Below the pieces are notes generated by a model that saw only the letters and a list, made by a program, of their open reading frames with translations, was not told the DNA's origin and ran no database searches. From Paracoccus sp. (in: a-proteobacteria) (GTDB lineage: Bacteria > Pseudomonadota > Alphaproteobacteria > Rhodobacterales > Rhodobacteraceae), in assembly GCF_030538655.1 (NCBI RefSeq), contig NZ_JAUNTO010000003.1, forward strand, positions 62,001-126,000: 64,000 nt of DNA. The letters are read 5' to 3'. The number at the start of each line of letters is the position of its first letter. The first letter of the stretch is position 1. This document shows, one piece after another, positions 61,740 to 64,000 of the stretch. The translations under genes were made by a program, and so were the position numbers.

Positions 61740-62585
61740 ATGTTCCCGCGCCCCATCCAGACCATGACGCCCGCAGCGCAGCGGCTGTATAAGGTCGCGC
61801 TGCCGGTGATGCTGATCCTGTGGCTGCTGCCCTTGCTGGGGGTGGCGATGACATCGCTGCGCCCGTCCGGCGATCTGGCGGCAGGGAATTATTTCGGTAT
61901 GCCCTCGCGGATTGCGTGGGAAAACTATGCCGATGTGTTCCGCAATTCGCCCTTTGCCAGCTATCTGCTGAACAGTTTCAAGGTCACCATCCCCACCGTG
62001 ATCGGCGCGGTGGCGCTGTCCTGCATGACCGGCTTTGCGCTGGCGGTTTACAAATTCCGCCTGTCGATGCTGGTGTTCTTTATGTTCGTGGCGGGCAATT
62101 TCGTGCCGTTTCAGATCCTGATGGTGCCGGTGCGCGACCTGACCGTGACCATGGGTCTGTATAACACCACCACCGGGCTGGCCTTGTTCCACATCGCCTT
62201 TCAGACCGGATTCTGCACCCTGTTCATGCGCAACTTCATCAAGGCCCTGCCGCGCGAATTGATCGAGGCCGCGCGGGTCGAGGGTGTGCGCGAATGGCAG
62301 ATCTTCCTGTTCATCGTGCTGCCCCTGGTGCGCCCGGCCATCGCGGCACTGGCGGTGTTGGTGTTCACCTTTATCTGGAACGATTATTTCTGGGCGATGG
62401 TGCTGACCCAAGGGGCGGGCACGCAACCGATCACGGCGGGGCTGAACAGCCTGAACGGGCAATGGATCGCGGCCTGGCATCTGGTATCCGCCGGCTCGAT
62501 CCTGGCCGCGCTGCCGCCGGTGCTGATGTTCTTTCTGATGCAGCGCCATTTCATCGCCGGTCTGACCTTTGGTGCGGTGAAATGA
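61740..62585 (+). CDS. Carbohydrate ABC permease (MalG-like)
   Basis: This 281-aa MetI-fold permease has six helices, with the EAA loop RELIEAARVEGVREWQIFLFIVLPLVRP. Its last residues FGAVK match typical MalG-type tails. It overlaps the GH36 gene start by 4 bp (ATGA), so hydrolase synthesis is coupled to the transporter. Confidence 0.93.
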   Translation: MFPRPIQTMTPAAQRLYKVALPVMLILWLLPLLGVAMTSLRPSGDLAAGNYFGMPSRIAWENYADVFRNSPFASYLLNSFKVTIPTVIGAVALSCMTGFALAVYKFRLSMLVFFMFVAGNFVPFQILMVPVRDLTVTMGLYNTTTGLALFHIAFQTGFCTLFMRNFIKALPRELIEAARVEGVREWQIFLFIVLPLVRPAIAALAVLVFTFIWNDYFWAMVLTQGAGTQPITAGLNSLNGQWIAAWHLVSAGSILAALPPVLMFFLMQRHFIAGLTFGAVK

Positions 62586-64000
62586 GATGCTGGCGGGTAG
62601 ACAGCGGGGCGCAGACGCTGGTTCTGGTATCGGGTGGCGGCATGGCGCGCTGCGCCTATTGGGGACCGCGACTGCCGGAGGACGAGGATCTGGCCGCCCT
62701 GACCACCGCCGCCGAGGGCGGAGTCAGCGGCGGGATGCTGGACGCCCTGCCGCCGCTGACGCTGTGTCCCGAGGCGCGGCACAGCTTTCCCGGCCCGCCG
62801 GGGTTGGTGGCCTATGATGCCAGCGGGCCGGTTGAACCCGACTGGCGGCTGACCGAGGCACGGCATCAGGGCGATACGCTGCACCTGACCCATCAGGCGG
62901 ACGGGCTGGCGCTGGAGTTCCGCCTGGCCCCGCGCCCGCACGGGATGATCGTCGTCACCGCCCATCTGCGCAGCGAACACCCCGTCAGCCTGCATTATCT
63001 GTCCCTCACCCTGCCGGTGCCCGCGCCGCTGGACCAGATCACCACCTTTTCCGGCCGCTGGCTGCGCGAGTTCCAGCCGGTGACGATGCCCTTGCGCGGC
63101 ACGCAGATGACCGATGCGCGCACCGGCCGGTCGGGGCACGAACACGTGCCGCATGTGATCCTGTCCGCCCCCGGCACCACCCACACCGATGGCACGGCCC
63201 ATGCGATCCATTACGCATGGTCCGGCGGACATCGCATGATTGCCGCAGAACTGCCCGACGGGCGGCGGATGATCCAGATCGGCGACACCGCGGGGTCGGA
63301 ACGCCTGCCCGCCACCGATTTTGCGACCGCCGAAATCTGGCTGATGCGCGGGGATGAGGGGCTGAACAGCATCAATATCGCGATGCAGCGCACCATTCGC
63401 GACCGCTTGCCGCCCGCGCGTCAGCCCCGCCCAGTGCATTACAACAGTTGGGAGGCGGTCTATTTCCGCCACGATCCCTTTGAGCTAACCGACATCGCCC
63501 GCCGCGCCGCCGCCCTTGGCGCGGAACGTTTCGTGCTGGACGATGGCTGGTTCGGGCGGCGCGATGACGACACGACATCCTTGGGCGATTGGCAGATCAA
63601 TCCGTCGAAATACCCGCAAGGGTTCGGCCCGCTGATCGAACAGATCCACGCCCTTGGGATGAGCTTTGGCCTGTGGATCGAACCGGAAATGATTTCCGAG
63701 GACAGCGACCTGTTCCGCGCGCACCCTGATTGGGTGCTTGGCCCCAAAGATCAGATCAGGGGGCGCAACCAGTTTCATCTGGACATGGCGCGACAGGACG
63801 TGCGCGCCCATATCTTTGCCCGGCTCGATGCGCTGTTGACCGACTGGCCGATTGATTACCTGAAATGGGACCACAACCGCCTGCCGCCCTTTCCCGACAC
63901 GGCGCAGACGCGCGGGGCCTATGCGCTGCTGGACCGGCTGCGCGCCGCCCATCCGGGGGTCGAGATCGAAAGCTGCGCCTCGGGCGGGGGGCGGATCGAC
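62582..64000 (+). CDS. Alpha-galactosidase, GH36 (3' end beyond window)
   Basis: The first 473 codons of a GH36 enzyme are present, with no stop before the window end. It starts at ATG 62582 inside the permease stop. An N-terminal beta-supersandwich (about 1-290) leads into the TIM barrel. Catalytic motifs present are FVLDDGWF, nucleophile D430 in DYLKWDHNR, and acid/base D473 in ESCASGGGRID at the very edge. It hydrolyses alpha-1,6-galactosides such as melibiose and raffinose. No signal peptide is seen, so it is cytoplasmic and acts after import. Confidence 0.93.
   Translation, partial: MRCWRVDSGAQTLVLVSGGGMARCAYWGPRLPEDEDLAALTTAAEGGVSGGMLDALPPLTLCPEARHSFPGPPGLVAYDASGPVEPDWRLTEARHQGDTLHLTHQADGLALEFRLAPRPHGMIVVTAHLRSEHPVSLHYLSLTLPVPAPLDQITTFSGRWLREFQPVTMPLRGTQMTDARTGRSGHEHVPHVILSAPGTTHTDGTAHAIHYAWSGGHRMIAAELPDGRRMIQIGDTAGSERLPATDFATAEIWLMRGDEGLNSINIAMQRTIRDRLPPARQPRPVHYNSWEAVYFRHDPFELTDIARRAAALGAERFVLDDGWFGRRDDDTTSLGDWQINPSKYPQGFGPLIEQIHALGMSFGLWIEPEMISEDSDLFRAHPDWVLGPKDQIRGRNQFHLDMARQDVRAHIFARLDALLTDWPIDYLKWDHNRLPPFPDTAQTRGAYALLDRLRAAHPGVEIESCASGGGRID

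Overview
The window is about 65% GC with strong G/C bias at third codon positions. Its gene content and order (def/fmt with extra deformylase paralogues, yfgM-bamB-der, an alphaproteobacterial-type MnmH, a SoxS-like thioredoxin beside an ArsR regulator, XpaC, PCuAC) point to an alphaproteobacterium of the Rhodobacteraceae, most likely Paracoccus or a close relative. It looks like chromosome. I saw no phage, transposase, plasmid replication or CRISPR genes. Genus is inference; no 16S gene is present.

Left part (1-24 kb). A truncated PEP mutase/isocitrate lyase-like gene is followed by a leftward run that contains three overlapping peptide deformylase-type genes (one with degenerate metal-site residues), two alpha/beta hydrolases and fmt. 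Rightward come a PatB-type C-S lyase, an L,D-transpeptidase, an Ada protein split into two ORFs, rpmB and a copper-chaperone gene. A leftward esterase and a CopA copper ATPase follow. Then come a second L,D-transpeptidase and mnmH, and a nucleoside-salvage locus: BMP-type ABC transporter, purine nucleoside phosphorylase and an embedded LysE exporter. rimI, tsaB, an Nfu protein, a Usp protein and a sugar transferase complete this part.

Middle (24-42 kb). These are mostly housekeeping genes: truA, xpaC, tRNA-Gly(UCC), a HAD phosphatase, tadA, meaB, a SoxS-like thioredoxin with an SqrR/BigR-like persulfide sensor, serS, a FUSC protein, der-bamB-yfgM, sodB, smc and lrgA/lrgB.

Right part (42.6-64 kb). 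Two carbohydrate catabolic loci lie side by side. The first is one leftward operon of ten genes starting at 54028: binding protein, two permeases, DUF5107 protein, ATPase, regulator, AgaS-type SIS isomerase, ROK kinase, GatZ/AgaZ and NagA. It reads as import and catabolism of an N-acetylated amino sugar or glycoside, probably GalNAc-like. Its regulator appears to join an RpiR-type DNA-binding domain to a DeoR-type sensor. Two 15-bp operator-like palindromes 21 bp apart overlap the likely promoter. The second is a divergent galactoside locus. One arm carries iclR, an ABC ATPase, dgoD and a GH2 beta-galactosidase. The other carries a binding protein, two permeases and a GH36 alpha-galactosidase cut by the window end. 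Paired operator-like palindromes sit between the arms.

The most unusual items are the RpiR/DeoR chimera with its twin sites, the inactive-looking deformylase, the one-base split of ada, the 11-bp phased repeat near the left end, and a family of short extragenic repeats ending in a GGATATTT-type core (four copies).
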